A DNA stretch of 64,000 nucleotides, from positions 1 through 64,000 of the forward strand of contig JAGOPD010000008.1 of assembly GCA_017992175.1 (NCBI GenBank). The letters run 5' to 3'. This DNA comes from Candidatus Saccharicenans sp. (lineage in GTDB: Bacteria; Acidobacteriota; Aminicenantia; Aminicenantales; Saccharicenantaceae). Below are positions 50,102-59,083 of the stretch, one piece after another. The position numbers and the translations under genes were made by a program. Numbering within the stretch: position 1 is the stretch's first letter; each line of letters starts with the position of its first letter. The notes under the pieces were generated by a model. That model worked only from the letters and a program-made list of their open reading frames with translations, was not told the DNA's origin and did not search any database.

Positions 50102-51487
50102 TCAGGCTGATTCGATATCAATTTTCAGGCGCTTGATCATTTCATTCAGGGTGGTCGGTTTTAAGCCGAGCAGGCTGGCTGCTTGTTTCTGGATGCCATT
50201 TGATTTTTTCAGAGCCGTTAAAATAAGCTGTTTCTGATAGTCGAGTGTCCGTTGCTTAAAATTCAGGCTATCCTCTCCCAGTTCCTTGAAAGCTGACCGG
50301 CTGCCATCAGTCAAAAAAGCTGGCAAGGCTTCTCTGGTTATTATCTTTGACTGGTTCAAAACCACCGCCCGCTCCAGCACATTTTCCAGCTCGCGGACAT
50401 TTCCCGGCCAGTTATAATCCATCAGGATTTTCATCACTTCTTCGCTGACCCCTTCAATTTCTTTATTATTTTCCTGTTTGTAGATGTCTATGAAATGCCT
50501 GACCAGAAGGGGAATGTCTTCTTTTCTGGCCCGGAGCGGAGGCAGTTCAATTTTGATGACATTCAGCCGGTAATAAAGATCCTTACGAAAAGCCTTTTGT
50601 TCGATCAGTTCTTCCAGGTCGGTGTTGGTGGCGGCAATAATTCTAACATCAACTTTGATGGTTTTGGTTCCGCCCAGGCGCATAAACTCCCTGTCCTGCA
50701 TGACCCGCAGCAACTTGACCTGAGTTTCAAGGCTGATAGAAGAGATTTCGTCAAAGAATATTGTTCCGCGGTCAGCAGCTTCAAATAGCCCCTTTTTGTC
50801 AGCCACAGCTCCGGTGAAAGCTCCCTTGACATGACCAAAAAGATGGCTTTCCAGAAGATCGGGCGGGAGCGATCCGCTGTTGACCACGACAAACGGATGG
50901 CCAGCCCGGTCTGAATTGGTATGGATAGCTCTGGCTACCAATTCTTTTCCCGTCCCGCTTTCACCTTGAATTAGCAGGGTCGAGCGGGTCGGAGCAGCCG
51001 CCTTAATAAGTTCAAAAACATTTAACATCGGCCGGCTCTTACCGATGATATTTTCAAAGCTGAATTTCTTTTTCAGTTCATCCTGCAGCCTGAGATTCTC
51101 GAGTTGTAAGCGGCGATGCTCCAGAGCCCGGGAAATAGTCATCAGGAGTTCGTCATTCTTAAACGGCTTCTGAATATAATCATAGGCTCCCATTTTCATG
51201 GCGGTCAAAGCTGATTCGACTGAGGCATAAGCGGTGATGATTATCACCAGAGCCTCCGGGTCAATTCTTTTTATCTGCTTTAAGACCTCCAGGCCATCGA
51301 GGCCAGGCATTAACAGATCAAGAAGCGTCAGATCAAATTTCTGGTGCTGAAGCTTGGGCAGGGCTTCTTCTCCGGAAGCAGAAATTTCGGTCTGGTAGCC
51401 CTCAGACTGAAGAAGCTGGCCAAGAACATCGTGAATTATGGGCTCATCATCGATGACATGAATAGTGATTTTAGTATTTTCATTCAT
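50102..51487 (-). CDS. Sigma-54-dependent response regulator (NtrC family)
   Basis: About 461 residues from ATG 51487, with AGGAGG eight bases upstream; the longer frame to 51574 lies inside the kinase gene. Receiver domain (~1-120: VIDDEPIIHD, phosphoacceptor Asp in TLLDLLMPG, TAYASVES, Lys in IQKPFKNDE), AAA+ domain (~145-380: GESGTGKE, GAFTGAV, FFDEISS), and Fis HTH (KQAASLLGLKPTTLNEMIKRL). It starts within the last codons of the kinase gene (overlap ATGAATGA), so both are co-translated. It converges with the M1 peptidase gene, whose promoter is sigma-54 type. Confidence 0.93.
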   Translation of the reverse strand: MNENTKITIHVIDDEPIIHDVLGQLLQSEGYQTEISASGEEALPKLQHQKFDLTLLDLLMPGLDGLEVLKQIKRIDPEALVIIITAYASVESALTAMKMGAYDYIQKPFKNDELLMTISRALEHRRLQLENLRLQDELKKKFSFENIIGKSRPMLNVFELIKAAAPTRSTLLIQGESGTGKELVARAIHTNSDRAGHPFVVVNSGSLPPDLLESHLFGHVKGAFTGAVADKKGLFEAADRGTIFFDEISSISLETQVKLLRVMQDREFMRLGGTKTIKVDVRIIAATNTDLEELIEQKAFRKDLYYRLNVIKIELPPLRARKEDIPLLVRHFIDIYKQENNKEIEGVSEEVMKILMDYNWPGNVRELENVLERAVVLNQSKIITREALPAFLTDGSRSAFKELGEDSLNFKQRTLDYQKQLILTALKKSNGIQKQAASLLGLKPTTLNEMIKRLKIDIESA

Positions 51488-54329
51488 GACCAATTCCTCC
51501 TGGATTAGCCGGCCTTGAGTTTTTTTCAGACAGGTTGGCCGGCAAAATGATGGTAAAAGTTGTCCCCTGACCAACCTGGCTGTCTACCAGGATTTGTCCT
51601 TCGTGTTCTTTGACAATGGCAAAGCTGATGGACAGACCCAGGCCTGTCCCTTTGCCTATTCCTTTGGTAGTAAAAAACGGGTCAAAAATTCTGGGCAAAT
51701 GTTCAGGCTTGATGCCCAGGCCGGTATCGGTTATTTTGATTATGGCCCGGGACTCCTGCTGTCTGGTCTGGATGGTTAGCTGCCCGCCGCCCGGCATAGC
51801 ATCCAGAGCATTAAGAATAATATTAATAAAAACCTGTTGAAGCCTTTCTCTCTGGGCGTAAATGATGACTGGCTTTAAGTCCAGGGAGAGGTTAATATTC
51901 AAGCTTTTCAGCCGGTAGTCAATGAGAGAAATAATTTCTTCGAGGCTCTCTTTGAGGTCAATCCGGTGGAAGGCCAGGTCGGCTGGATTGCGGGAAAAAC
52001 TCAGCAGGTTTTTGACTATCTTGCTTACCCGGTCAGTTTGATCTTCTATCTTTTTCAGGATCTGGAGATAGTTAGCTTCAGTCAGTTTTTTTTGAAGTAT
52101 CTGGACATAGCTGGAAATACCGGTTAGCGGGGTGTTTATCTCATGAGCGACGCCGGCCGAGAGCAAGCCGATAGAAGCCAGTTTTTCGGAGGTCACCATT
52201 TGCTGCTGCAGCCCGATTTTCTCGGTTATATCTTCAAAAACGATAATGGTTCCATAGGCCTGGAAATGGTTATCAAGCAAAGGTGTTCTGGCCACATCAA
52301 AGATTTTTTTCTGGCCGGGGGCGGTGGTTAGGGTAATTTCGCTCAGCAGCTGGTATTCTGCCTGGGTTTCTGGAGGGAAAATAGCCTGGAAGTTCTCTAA
52401 ACCAATAACCTCAGACAGATGGCGGTTCAAAGCCTGGGAACGGCTCAGGCCAAATTGCTGTTCCAGAACCCGGTTCCAGCCGGTGACCAGCCCACTCTCA
52501 TCAATAACAGCCACGCCCACGGTCAGGCTCTCGATAATGTTATCGCTATAATCTTTAAGACGTTGCAGCTCCTGGGAGCGGATAATTTCCTGGTTATAGA
52601 GATAGGCATTTTCGAGGGCTAAAGTAACCGAAGGCGAAATTGTCCGGAGAAGTTCCCGGTCTTCACCTGAAAGAAAAGAACCGTCAATCTTATCCCCGAG
52701 AGCCAGAAAACCAATTATTCTGTTCTCCAGCTTGAGGGGCAAGAAGTTATTGAACCCTTTATCCTTAAGAGAAGTAAAAATACCAGCCGGGGCCGGCGTT
52801 TCGGTTCCAGGCAAGAAAGATATAAATTCCGTCTTTTGCAGCTCCTGACTTTCGGCCGGGCTTAACTGCACAACAGGCAAAGCTAAATAAGGTTCGCCTG
52901 CCGCCCGAAGAAGGTAAAACTCGTCTGGCCGATCTTCTCGCGCCAGAAAAAGCCCCAGGCTTTTCAGGGAAAGCGCCTTCGATATGGTTTCAACCAGATA
53001 GCTGACCAGGCGGTTAAGATCTCTTTCCCGGTTTAGCTGGCTCGAAATAAGCAGCAAAGTCCGTCGGTATTCATAACTTCGCCTGTAAATTACCCGATCA
53101 ACCAGAGTCTGAACCATTTCTGATAGAGGAGTGAAAAGAGTTGCCCCCAGGATGATAGCCAGCAAACCAAGTAAAATGGCATTTAGCCTGTTTTCTGAGA
53201 ACAACTCAGTTTGAGAGCTGACCAGAAAATAGACCAGGGCGATCAAAGTGAAGGAAATAATCAAAGTCAGGCCCTTTTTAACCAGGACCTCAAAGTCCAT
53301 CAACCGGTAACGGGAAATTGAATAAGCCAGAGTGACCGGCACAAAAATCTGAAAAACCACACTGAGCTGGCCGGCTGATGACGGCAGGGCATTTCGCAGG
53401 AAAGGGAGAATATAAAAGATAGAAAAAGGCAGGGCTCCCAGCCCCAGGCCTCCAGCTATCCACTTAAGCTGGTTTTTGATATAAAGGTTCCTGGTACTGA
53501 TGGCATCGTAAATGATCATGAGCAGGGCCATCAGGCTATAAGCGGCTAAATGAAATAACTCACCCTTTTCCAGAATTCTCTGGTAATTCAGTATCTGGGC
53601 GTCACCCAGTTTTGACTGAAAGACGGCTGCCAGGCAGATATTAGCCAGAAGCAAGATAGAACCGGGTAGATAGAGCAGAGCCAGAACCCCGGGATGAGCA
53701 ATGACCTCTTTTTTCTGGGGAAAGATAAAAAAGAAATTTAAAAGAAGAGGAGGGAAAGCAATAATGGCTATTTTATCCAGCCAGAAAAATATCTGGTCAA
53801 GCAAATCCATCTGGCCAGTTGGAGAAAAGACATAGAATGAATATAAAGATAGCAAAACCAGATAAAAAAACAGATAGGGACTGGAAAATTTCCTTCGGGA
53901 ATTGATGAAAACTATCAGGCTGATGGCCAGAGTGGTTAGCCCGAGAAGCATCAGATAAACATAGGTTGAACTAACTCCTTTTTTTTCTAAATAGAATGAA
54001 GGAGCCAGGATGGTTCCTTCTCTTCCTATCTGATAGAGTGCCTTCTGCTCTAAGCGGTCCAGCACCCAGAGCATTTTAACGTATTCAATCCGGTTTCTGA
54101 TCGGAGTGCTATTTATGGAGAACAGAATATCGCCAGGCTTGATGCCCGACAGATAGGCCGGGCTGTTTTCTGAGACCTTTTCAGCAATCAGGCCATTCGG
54201 TCCCTCTGCCCAGATAACTCCGTCATATGGTTCTTTCCAGGCCAGTTTGCGGGAGATATTGATGAAGCCAAGAACAGTCAGGAGAGTCACGCTTAACAGG
54301 AAAAAATAAAAACCCGAAGATCTCTTCAT
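51480..54329 (-). CDS. Sensor histidine kinase with PDZ and multi-helix membrane domain, GAF and PAS
   Basis: A 949-residue kinase. Order: one helix (~8-26); a periplasmic PDZ-like domain (~45-110; GLIAEKVSENSPAYLSGIKPGDILFSIN); about eight membrane helices (~120-360); GAF (~440-580); PAS (~600-710; ESLTVGVAVIDESGLVTGWNRVLEQQFGL); HisKA with His ~729 in GVAHEINTPLTGIS; HATPase (DTGLGIKPEHLPRIFDPFFTTK, GTGLGLS). PDZ domains bind exposed C-termini of proteins, so it may sense misfolded or processed peptides in the envelope. It partners the NtrC-type regulator downstream. Confidence 0.9.
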   Translation of the reverse strand: MKRSSGFYFFLLSVTLLTVLGFINISRKLAWKEPYDGVIWAEGPNGLIAEKVSENSPAYLSGIKPGDILFSINSTPIRNRIEYVKMLWVLDRLEQKALYQIGREGTILAPSFYLEKKGVSSTYVYLMLLGLTTLAISLIVFINSRRKFSSPYLFFYLVLLSLYSFYVFSPTGQMDLLDQIFFWLDKIAIIAFPPLLLNFFFIFPQKKEVIAHPGVLALLYLPGSILLLANICLAAVFQSKLGDAQILNYQRILEKGELFHLAAYSLMALLMIIYDAISTRNLYIKNQLKWIAGGLGLGALPFSIFYILPFLRNALPSSAGQLSVVFQIFVPVTLAYSISRYRLMDFEVLVKKGLTLIISFTLIALVYFLVSSQTELFSENRLNAILLGLLAIILGATLFTPLSEMVQTLVDRVIYRRSYEYRRTLLLISSQLNRERDLNRLVSYLVETISKALSLKSLGLFLAREDRPDEFYLLRAAGEPYLALPVVQLSPAESQELQKTEFISFLPGTETPAPAGIFTSLKDKGFNNFLPLKLENRIIGFLALGDKIDGSFLSGEDRELLRTISPSVTLALENAYLYNQEIIRSQELQRLKDYSDNIIESLTVGVAVIDESGLVTGWNRVLEQQFGLSRSQALNRHLSEVIGLENFQAIFPPETQAEYQLLSEITLTTAPGQKKIFDVARTPLLDNHFQAYGTIIVFEDITEKIGLQQQMVTSEKLASIGLLSAGVAHEINTPLTGISSYVQILQKKLTEANYLQILKKIEDQTDRVSKIVKNLLSFSRNPADLAFHRIDLKESLEEIISLIDYRLKSLNINLSLDLKPVIIYAQRERLQQVFINIILNALDAMPGGGQLTIQTRQQESRAIIKITDTGLGIKPEHLPRIFDPFFTTKGIGKGTGLGLSISFAIVKEHEGQILVDSQVGQGTTFTIILPANLSEKNSRPANPGGIGHE

Positions 54330-54394
54330 GAGTCTGCTGTCTTATAAGGATAATATAGTAAATCCAAAAAAATGAATCAAGAATCCAAAAAAAT

Positions 54395-54700
54395 TTAGTT
54401 CAGGATATATCTTACCCCGGCTCTTACCATCCATTTTGAACGAGACTGCTTCAAAAGCTGGCGAATTTCCTGGTCTTCCTTCAAGCCCAGCGGTGTAGTG
54501 TCACGTGACAGAAAAGTGCTCATATAGTCAAGTTTCGGTTTTTGAACTTCCTGGGGCGGGGTTTGGGGGGGCGTGGTTGCGGACGGCACGTCTGGCTTTT
54601 CTTGTTTTTCTACCTCCTGGCCAAAAACTAACCAGGCTGACAGCATAAAAAGCAAGCCTGTAACCACAATTGAAGTGACCTTTAGCCTTCTTCCCTTCAT
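54395..54700 (-). CDS. Small exported Pro-rich protein of unknown function
   Basis: A 101-residue protein: signal peptide (~1-28, ending FGQ), a Pro/Thr/Gln-rich linker (PPQTPPQEVQKPK) and a charged C-terminal part. No cysteines, no recognised domain. It has a near-consensus promoter. It lies 65 bp downstream of the kinase gene's start side on the same strand, as an independent unit. Confidence 0.55.
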   Translation of the reverse strand: MKGRRLKVTSIVVTGLLFMLSAWLVFGQEVEKQEKPDVPSATTPPQTPPQEVQKPKLDYMSTFLSRDTTPLGLKEDQEIRQLLKQSRSKWMVRAGVRYILN

Positions 54701-54709
54701 AACAATATT

Positions 54710-54738
54710 TAAATATGACTAATATCAGCTCTTGTCAA
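54710..54738 (-). promoter_or_regulatory. Sigma-70-type promoter of the small exported protein gene
   Basis: On the minus strand TTGACA (54738-54733), 17-bp spacer, TATTTA (54715-54710), only about 10 bp before ATG 54700, so the transcript may be leaderless or nearly so. Confidence 0.55.
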
Positions 54739-55073
54739 CTCCTTTCCCCGACGACAGGTGTTTTAAGATGTCCCTGCCGGATTTCCTTCTTTCCTTACCT
54801 TTTTTAGTTCACTTCTGGCTGAACAGGGTTCTTTCCCCCTCTGACCTTTTTCCCCGGATAGTTCAGTTGATCAGGTGAATTTTTCTTTTCGACTGGTACC
54901 GGCTGCTATAGAAAAACTGGTTGAGGCTGATCAGATAAAAAATGGAGTAGGCGATTTGAGCCTGTTCATTGGCTGGAAAAGATTTGAGTGATGGCCCGTC
55001 AAGGCAGGAAAAGTTCGGCGATTGACCCGGTCTTTCCGGGCTTTGGCTTACAGCCGGCCCATCTCTCAGGTTT
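54739..55073. other. Intergenic region, no supported gene
   Basis: A 335-bp stretch after the ARPP-1 family gene. A 74-residue minus-strand frame (ATG at 55087) begins inside the upstream stop region with a weak SD, but its composition is poor and it has no recognised motif. No strong terminator is seen. Confidence 0.35.
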
Positions 55074-56150
55074 TTATTCAAGGTCATCTCCACCTCTGGA
55101 AAAGAAGGCTTCCCGGTCCCTTAATCCCGAGAAATTTTCTCTGTTCCGGTAATTTCTGGACCGCCAACCTTTTTGGGTGGCTAAAAAAACAAAATGGGGA
55201 ATGGAATTGTCTATTTCCAGTGAAGCCCCGGCTAAGTCCTGATGGTAATAGCGGCAGGCTTGACCTGAGCCGGTAGCTTTATATCTTTTCTCTTCGGCTT
55301 GATCCGCTTTGGACAGGAAGTTTCTGGCTTTTTTTATTCCGGGAACAGCCGTTTTCTGCCTGGCTGGCCGGTTAAGTTTCTGGCTTTTCCCTTCCTGGGT
55401 TCTGGTTCCTCTATCCTGACTGGCCATTATGACTTCGAGCAAGTAGCTTTTAAGCAGCTTTTGAAACAAACTGGTAAAAGCTTTTTCTCTGGAAATAAAA
55501 TCACAGCCCAGGGGTTTTCCAGCCCAAAAAACCAGCAAACCTTGCTGACCGGGAACGGGCTGGATAGCCTTTAAGTAGTTTTCGAGTTCAGCCTTCCGCC
55601 CTTCATAAATATCTTTCATGGCGGCGGTAGGTGAATTCACCTTAAGTAGATAACAAGCTCTGTCCACTTGCTGCCAGACCTCATGCTGATCACTCCTGAA
55701 GCCAGCCTTTTTCTCTAAATTCTTAGTGACACTTTGAACTTTTTTAAGCCTCATGGAATGAACCATCAGATTGTCTGATTTCTCCATAGGCTGGTGAAGA
55801 CCGGACCAGCGGTTTCTTTCCACACAGCTAACTGGAATAATCAGGCTGGCTCCTGGCGCCACCCAGATGGTGGTGTTGAGGACCCGGTTTTGCTTGGCCC
55901 CAACCAGTTCTTCGCCATCCAGCATCAATACTGCTTTTTCCCCTTGATTTACCGCTTTTAACTCCGGGACAGAGCCCCCGTGGCTGACTTCGGTGACCGT
56001 TAATTGGCCGCTGTCCAGAGCTTCAGTCAGGGTCGTATACTCGGGACCAGGATTCTGGCTGGATTTAAGAGGGAAAACGGCTACCTCACCGGCTACCTGA
56101 GGCTGGCCAATTTCCATTTCTAAAAGATAAGAATCAATAAGTTTTGTCAT
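55074..56150 (-). CDS. ARPP-1 (DUF6569) family protein
   Basis: A 358-residue cytoplasmic protein. The family core is plain: the N-terminal VAGEVAVFPLKSS, then SGQLTVTEVSHGGSVPELKAVNQGEKAVLMLDGEELVGAKQNRVLNTTIWVAPGASLIIPVSCVE and RNRWSGL. The biochemical role of this domain is not established; it was named for association with ADP-ribose/phosphatase-type genes. The last ~110 residues (from ~250) are a basic, low-similarity extension (KLNRPARQKTAVPGIKKARNFLSK). ATG at 56150. Confidence 0.75.
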   Translation of the reverse strand: MTKLIDSYLLEMEIGQPQVAGEVAVFPLKSSQNPGPEYTTLTEALDSGQLTVTEVSHGGSVPELKAVNQGEKAVLMLDGEELVGAKQNRVLNTTIWVAPGASLIIPVSCVERNRWSGLHQPMEKSDNLMVHSMRLKKVQSVTKNLEKKAGFRSDQHEVWQQVDRACYLLKVNSPTAAMKDIYEGRKAELENYLKAIQPVPGQQGLLVFWAGKPLGCDFISREKAFTSLFQKLLKSYLLEVIMASQDRGTRTQEGKSQKLNRPARQKTAVPGIKKARNFLSKADQAEEKRYKATGSGQACRYYHQDLAGASLEIDNSIPHFVFLATQKGWRSRNYRNRENFSGLRDREAFFSRGGDDLE

Positions 56151-56300
56151 AATAGACTCCTTCTTTCCAAAAAAAGACCTGAGAAATTAAGTCAATTTCC
56201 CCTGTTTCTGTCTCTTTCGCTAAGGTGGAATGTTCAAAATGAAATCCATCATCAACTCCCCTCTAACCTGACCGCCAGGGTAATCAGGGCCCCGGCCAGG

Positions 56301-57569
56301 TTAAAAAATGTCTCCAATCTCCTGGCTCAAATCTTCAGGCGTGATTCCTGCTAAGGAAGCAGCCGTTTTAAGGTCAAGGATTTCGGAGGAGATAGCATAA
56401 TGAATCAGTCTTTTAAATCGCTGAGGGAACTCTTCGCCCCGGTAAGCAACTGGTTCTTTAGTCAGCCAGCCTTTTTGATTGAGCAATTCTCTAAAGGCTC
56501 TTAACCGCCGCTCGGTTATCAGGCCAAGATCATAAGCCCGGTACATAATGGCCTGCAAAGAAATTCCATAGCGCAATTTTATTTCGGCCAGCTCACTCAG
56601 GGCAATTTTCCGGCCGGCCGGCAAAAAATATTCTTCGAGCTTCCTGGCCGGCATTAAAAAAGCCGCTGCCCAGCGGTTATAAAGTTTCGACATCTCTGGA
56701 TCTTCAGAGAAACCAAATAAAATCTGAGCCAGCTCAGTTGAGGTCTTAAATCTTAGTCGGTCAACCGGCAGGTTGTCATTGACGGCAATAAAAGGTGAGT
56801 CAAGATAGAAGCCGGAACAGCTTTCAAAGCCTTCTGGACCGGCTAACTTAAAAATTTTTATTCCCCGGTCCTCAAGAAAAGTTAGAATATTGACCACCGG
56901 ACCGGTTCCCAGATCCCAGAGCTGGCGTAATTCCCCCGAAGCCTGTTCCGCCTGATCAGAATTGGCAAGAGAAGAGCACTCCAGTTTGACCGTGAACTTG
57001 AGTTCAGCCTTGAGCAGCGCTTCCAGGCGGAGATATTTTTCCATTTTTTCGGCAATCAGGATTCTCAGAGCAGTTAATTGTTTAGAGCTCAGCTTCAGGC
57101 CGCAGCGGAAGATAAATAATTCATTTCCTTTATCCTTTTGAATATTTGCCGGCTGAAAGTCCTGTTTATTAAGGCAAAAATAAACATGAGTTGGTTCCAC
57201 CCACTCTAACTTTTTGCCTTCTCCTGGCTGGCTGCCGGTCACAGGTTTATTTGAGCCGGGCTCAGGACTGACCGCCTTACCTTTTCTTTTATAAGAAACA
57301 TTTTGAGCTCTAAAATTATCGACAAAACAGTTTAAAGAAGTGGCGTCTGCAGGTGGAGCCGGGATCTCGAGGACCTGGAGGAGGTGTTCGAGGACTTCGG
57401 GAGATGGGGCAGCCAGGCCTTTTTCATACTTGGCGATGGCCTGGCGGCTGACTATTCCCCCGAGCCTGCAGGCCAGGTCCTCGAGACTGAGTCCGGCCTT
57501 CAAACGGGCTGCTCTCAACCTTAACGGGAAGGTCGCATCCACCTTTGATCTGTCGTTAGCTGTTCCCAT
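56301..57569 (-). CDS. XRE-family regulator fused to a degenerate M78 (ImmA/IrrE-like) peptidase domain
   Basis: About 422 residues from ATG 57569 (AAGGAAGCATGG before it); the longer TTG frame to 57632 would cross the promoter. HTH_XRE domain at ~15-68 (RLRAARLKAGLSLEDLACRLG...SRQAIAKYEKG). Then a basic linker, a helical middle and a C-terminal M78-like domain (~255-340) with ERxG-like layout and the AAAFLMP motif. The zinc site HELGH reads TELAQ (278-282), so both His are lost and protease activity is unlikely; the domain may sense or bind instead. Has its own promoter overlapped by an inverted-repeat operator. Confidence 0.82.
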   Translation of the reverse strand: MGTANDRSKVDATFPLRLRAARLKAGLSLEDLACRLGGIVSRQAIAKYEKGLAAPSPEVLEHLLQVLEIPAPPADATSLNCFVDNFRAQNVSYKRKGKAVSPEPGSNKPVTGSQPGEGKKLEWVEPTHVYFCLNKQDFQPANIQKDKGNELFIFRCGLKLSSKQLTALRILIAEKMEKYLRLEALLKAELKFTVKLECSSLANSDQAEQASGELRQLWDLGTGPVVNILTFLEDRGIKIFKLAGPEGFESCSGFYLDSPFIAVNDNLPVDRLRFKTSTELAQILFGFSEDPEMSKLYNRWAAAFLMPARKLEEYFLPAGRKIALSELAEIKLRYGISLQAIMYRAYDLGLITERRLRAFRELLNQKGWLTKEPVAYRGEEFPQRFKRLIHYAISSEILDLKTAASLAGITPEDLSQEIGDIF

Positions 57570-57597
57570 CCATGCTTCCTTTTCGGACCCTCTTCTG

Positions 57598-57633
57598 GTT
57601 GACAATATAACTCTCTTTATGACATTTGTCAAC
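57598..57633 (-). promoter_or_regulatory. Consensus promoter with inverted-repeat operator before the XRE regulator gene
   Basis: On the minus strand TTGACA (57632-57627), 17-bp spacer, TATATT (57609-57604), a near-perfect sigma-70 promoter. GTTGACAA (57598-57605) and TTGTCAAC (57626-57633) form an inverted repeat with 20 bp between, one arm over the -35 and the other at the -10 edge: a good site for autorepression by the HTH protein. Confidence 0.7.
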
Positions 57634-57790
57634 TCTTTTTAAAAAATTTATTTTTTGAAACCCTTATCGCCTTAGCGACCTTAAGTCACTGAGTGAATAT
57701 CTATTGATAGCAGAGTCTGGCCAGCCCGATGGTTTATATTAACTTAGCTTGTCAGGCTAAGGGCACTTGAGTTAAACCAGGACCAGACAG

Positions 57791-57826
57791 TTGTCAATTG
57801 ACAATGGTTTCAGGCTATCTTAAGAT
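57791..57826 (+). promoter_or_regulatory. Promoter of the secretion/pilus operon with perfect TTGTCAATTGACAA palindrome
   Basis: A 14-bp perfect palindrome (57791-57804) contains the -35 TTGACA (57798-57803). A 17-bp spacer leads to TAAGAT (57821-57826), 37 bp before the ATG at 57864. The palindrome uses the same half-site as the operator at 57598-57633, so the divergent XRE-type protein may also control this operon. Confidence 0.6.
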
Positions 57827-57863
57827 AACAGCAGAAAAGGCAAGGATCGAGAGAAGAGATTAA

Positions 57864-59066
57864 ATGCCTGGTTATTTCTGCCGGCTTATAACTCCTGAGG
57901 GGCGAATTATCAGGGAAACAATCAGGGCCGCCTCGCCAGCTGAATGCCGTAAACATCTGGAAGCGGAGGGTTTATATGTCCTGTCTATCCGGAAAGAAAT
58001 AAGTCTTGGCCGCCTTCGTTTATCCCGCCGCAAAATCAAGCAGCAGGAGTTTATTCTTTTTAATCAGGAACTGGTGGCCATGCTCAGGGCTGGCTATCCG
58101 GTGCTCAAGAGCCTGGAACTGATGGAAAAAAGAATCGAAAATCCCTATCTGAGGGAAATTGTCGGCCAGGTAGAAGAGGAAATCAGAAAAGGCCGGACGC
58201 TGTCGGAAGCTTTTGCTCCCTATGAAAACCTGTTTTCTAAGGTTTATACAGCTTCTCTCCTGGCCGGGGAAAGAAGCGGCAACCTTCCCGGGTCGATCAA
58301 GCGCTATATCGACTATGCTCAAGTTATAAATCAGACCCGCACCAGGGTCAGATCAGCACTTCTCTATCCGACCCTGCTGATCATTTTTTCGCTAATCCTG
58401 ATTGGTATTCTGGTCGTTTTGGTTTTGCCCCGATTTGCTTCTTTTTATGCTGATTTTGGCGCTCAACTGCCGGCTATAACCAGAGGCTTGATTGCCCTGG
58501 CCACGTTTTTGCAGAAAAACCTGCTCTGGCTGGTGCTGTTGGTGATAGTAATCGTCCTGGCCATAATTAGTTTGCGCCGCCGGCCGGAGTTTATGATTTT
58601 GAATGACCGGTTGAAACTTCATCTGCCTTACTCTCGTTATTTAGTTCAGGATTCAGCTGTATCACTTTATAGCCGGACTCTCGGTCTGCTGCTGGAGGCC
58701 GGCATTACTCTGGTCCCCTCGGTCAAGGTGGCCAGGCTGGCCGTGACTAACCGCTATATTTCCTCGAAGCTCGAGACGGTGGCCGAAAAACTGACCAGCG
58801 GGCAGAGTCTTTATGATTCTCTGGCCGGGGCCGGAATTTTTCCTCCTCTGGCCACTGATATGATCCGGATTGGAGAAAGCTCGGCTAATTTGCCTGGTAT
58901 GTTAAGTGAGGTGGCTGACTTTTATGATCAGGCTTTACGCGATAAAATACAGACGCTGGTTTCTCTGATCGAGCCGGTGATCATCATTTTTATCGGCTTA
59001 GTGGCAGCGGTAATGATTCTTTCGATTTATCTGCCAATTTTTAATATTGTCAGGATAACCAGATAG
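57864..59066 (+). CDS. gspF: Type II secretion/type IV pilus inner-membrane platform protein F
   Basis: A 400-residue GspF/PilC protein. Two homologous T2SSF domains (~70-195, QEFILFNQELVAMLRAGYPVLKSLELM and ~270-395, SRTLGLLLEAGITLVPSVKVARLAV) and three membrane helices (~170-190, 215-240, 370-395). It is the platform on which the ATPase turns the pseudopilus. First gene of the operon, so the regulator's promoter drives all seven genes. Confidence 0.93.
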   Translation: MPGYFCRLITPEGRIIRETIRAASPAECRKHLEAEGLYVLSIRKEISLGRLRLSRRKIKQQEFILFNQELVAMLRAGYPVLKSLELMEKRIENPYLREIVGQVEEEIRKGRTLSEAFAPYENLFSKVYTASLLAGERSGNLPGSIKRYIDYAQVINQTRTRVRSALLYPTLLIIFSLILIGILVVLVLPRFASFYADFGAQLPAITRGLIALATFLQKNLLWLVLLVIVIVLAIISLRRRPEFMILNDRLKLHLPYSRYLVQDSAVSLYSRTLGLLLEAGITLVPSVKVARLAVTNRYISSKLETVAEKLTSGQSLYDSLAGAGIFPPLATDMIRIGESSANLPGMLSEVADFYDQALRDKIQTLVSLIEPVIIIFIGLVAAVMILSIYLPIFNIVRITR

Positions 59067-59083
59067 CAGAAAAGGAGAGAGCC

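Noticed and set aside
54863-55093. Possible 74-76-residue gene on the minus strand after the ARPP-1 family gene
   Set aside because: Weak SD, no domain, no signal peptide and poor resemblance to any neighbour; not convincing as coding, and it does not match the cysteine peptide family.
56301-57632. Toxin-antitoxin pair (XRE plus ImmA-like domain)
   Set aside because: Both domains are in one chain, no small toxin gene is adjacent, and the peptidase motif is lost; a regulator fits better.
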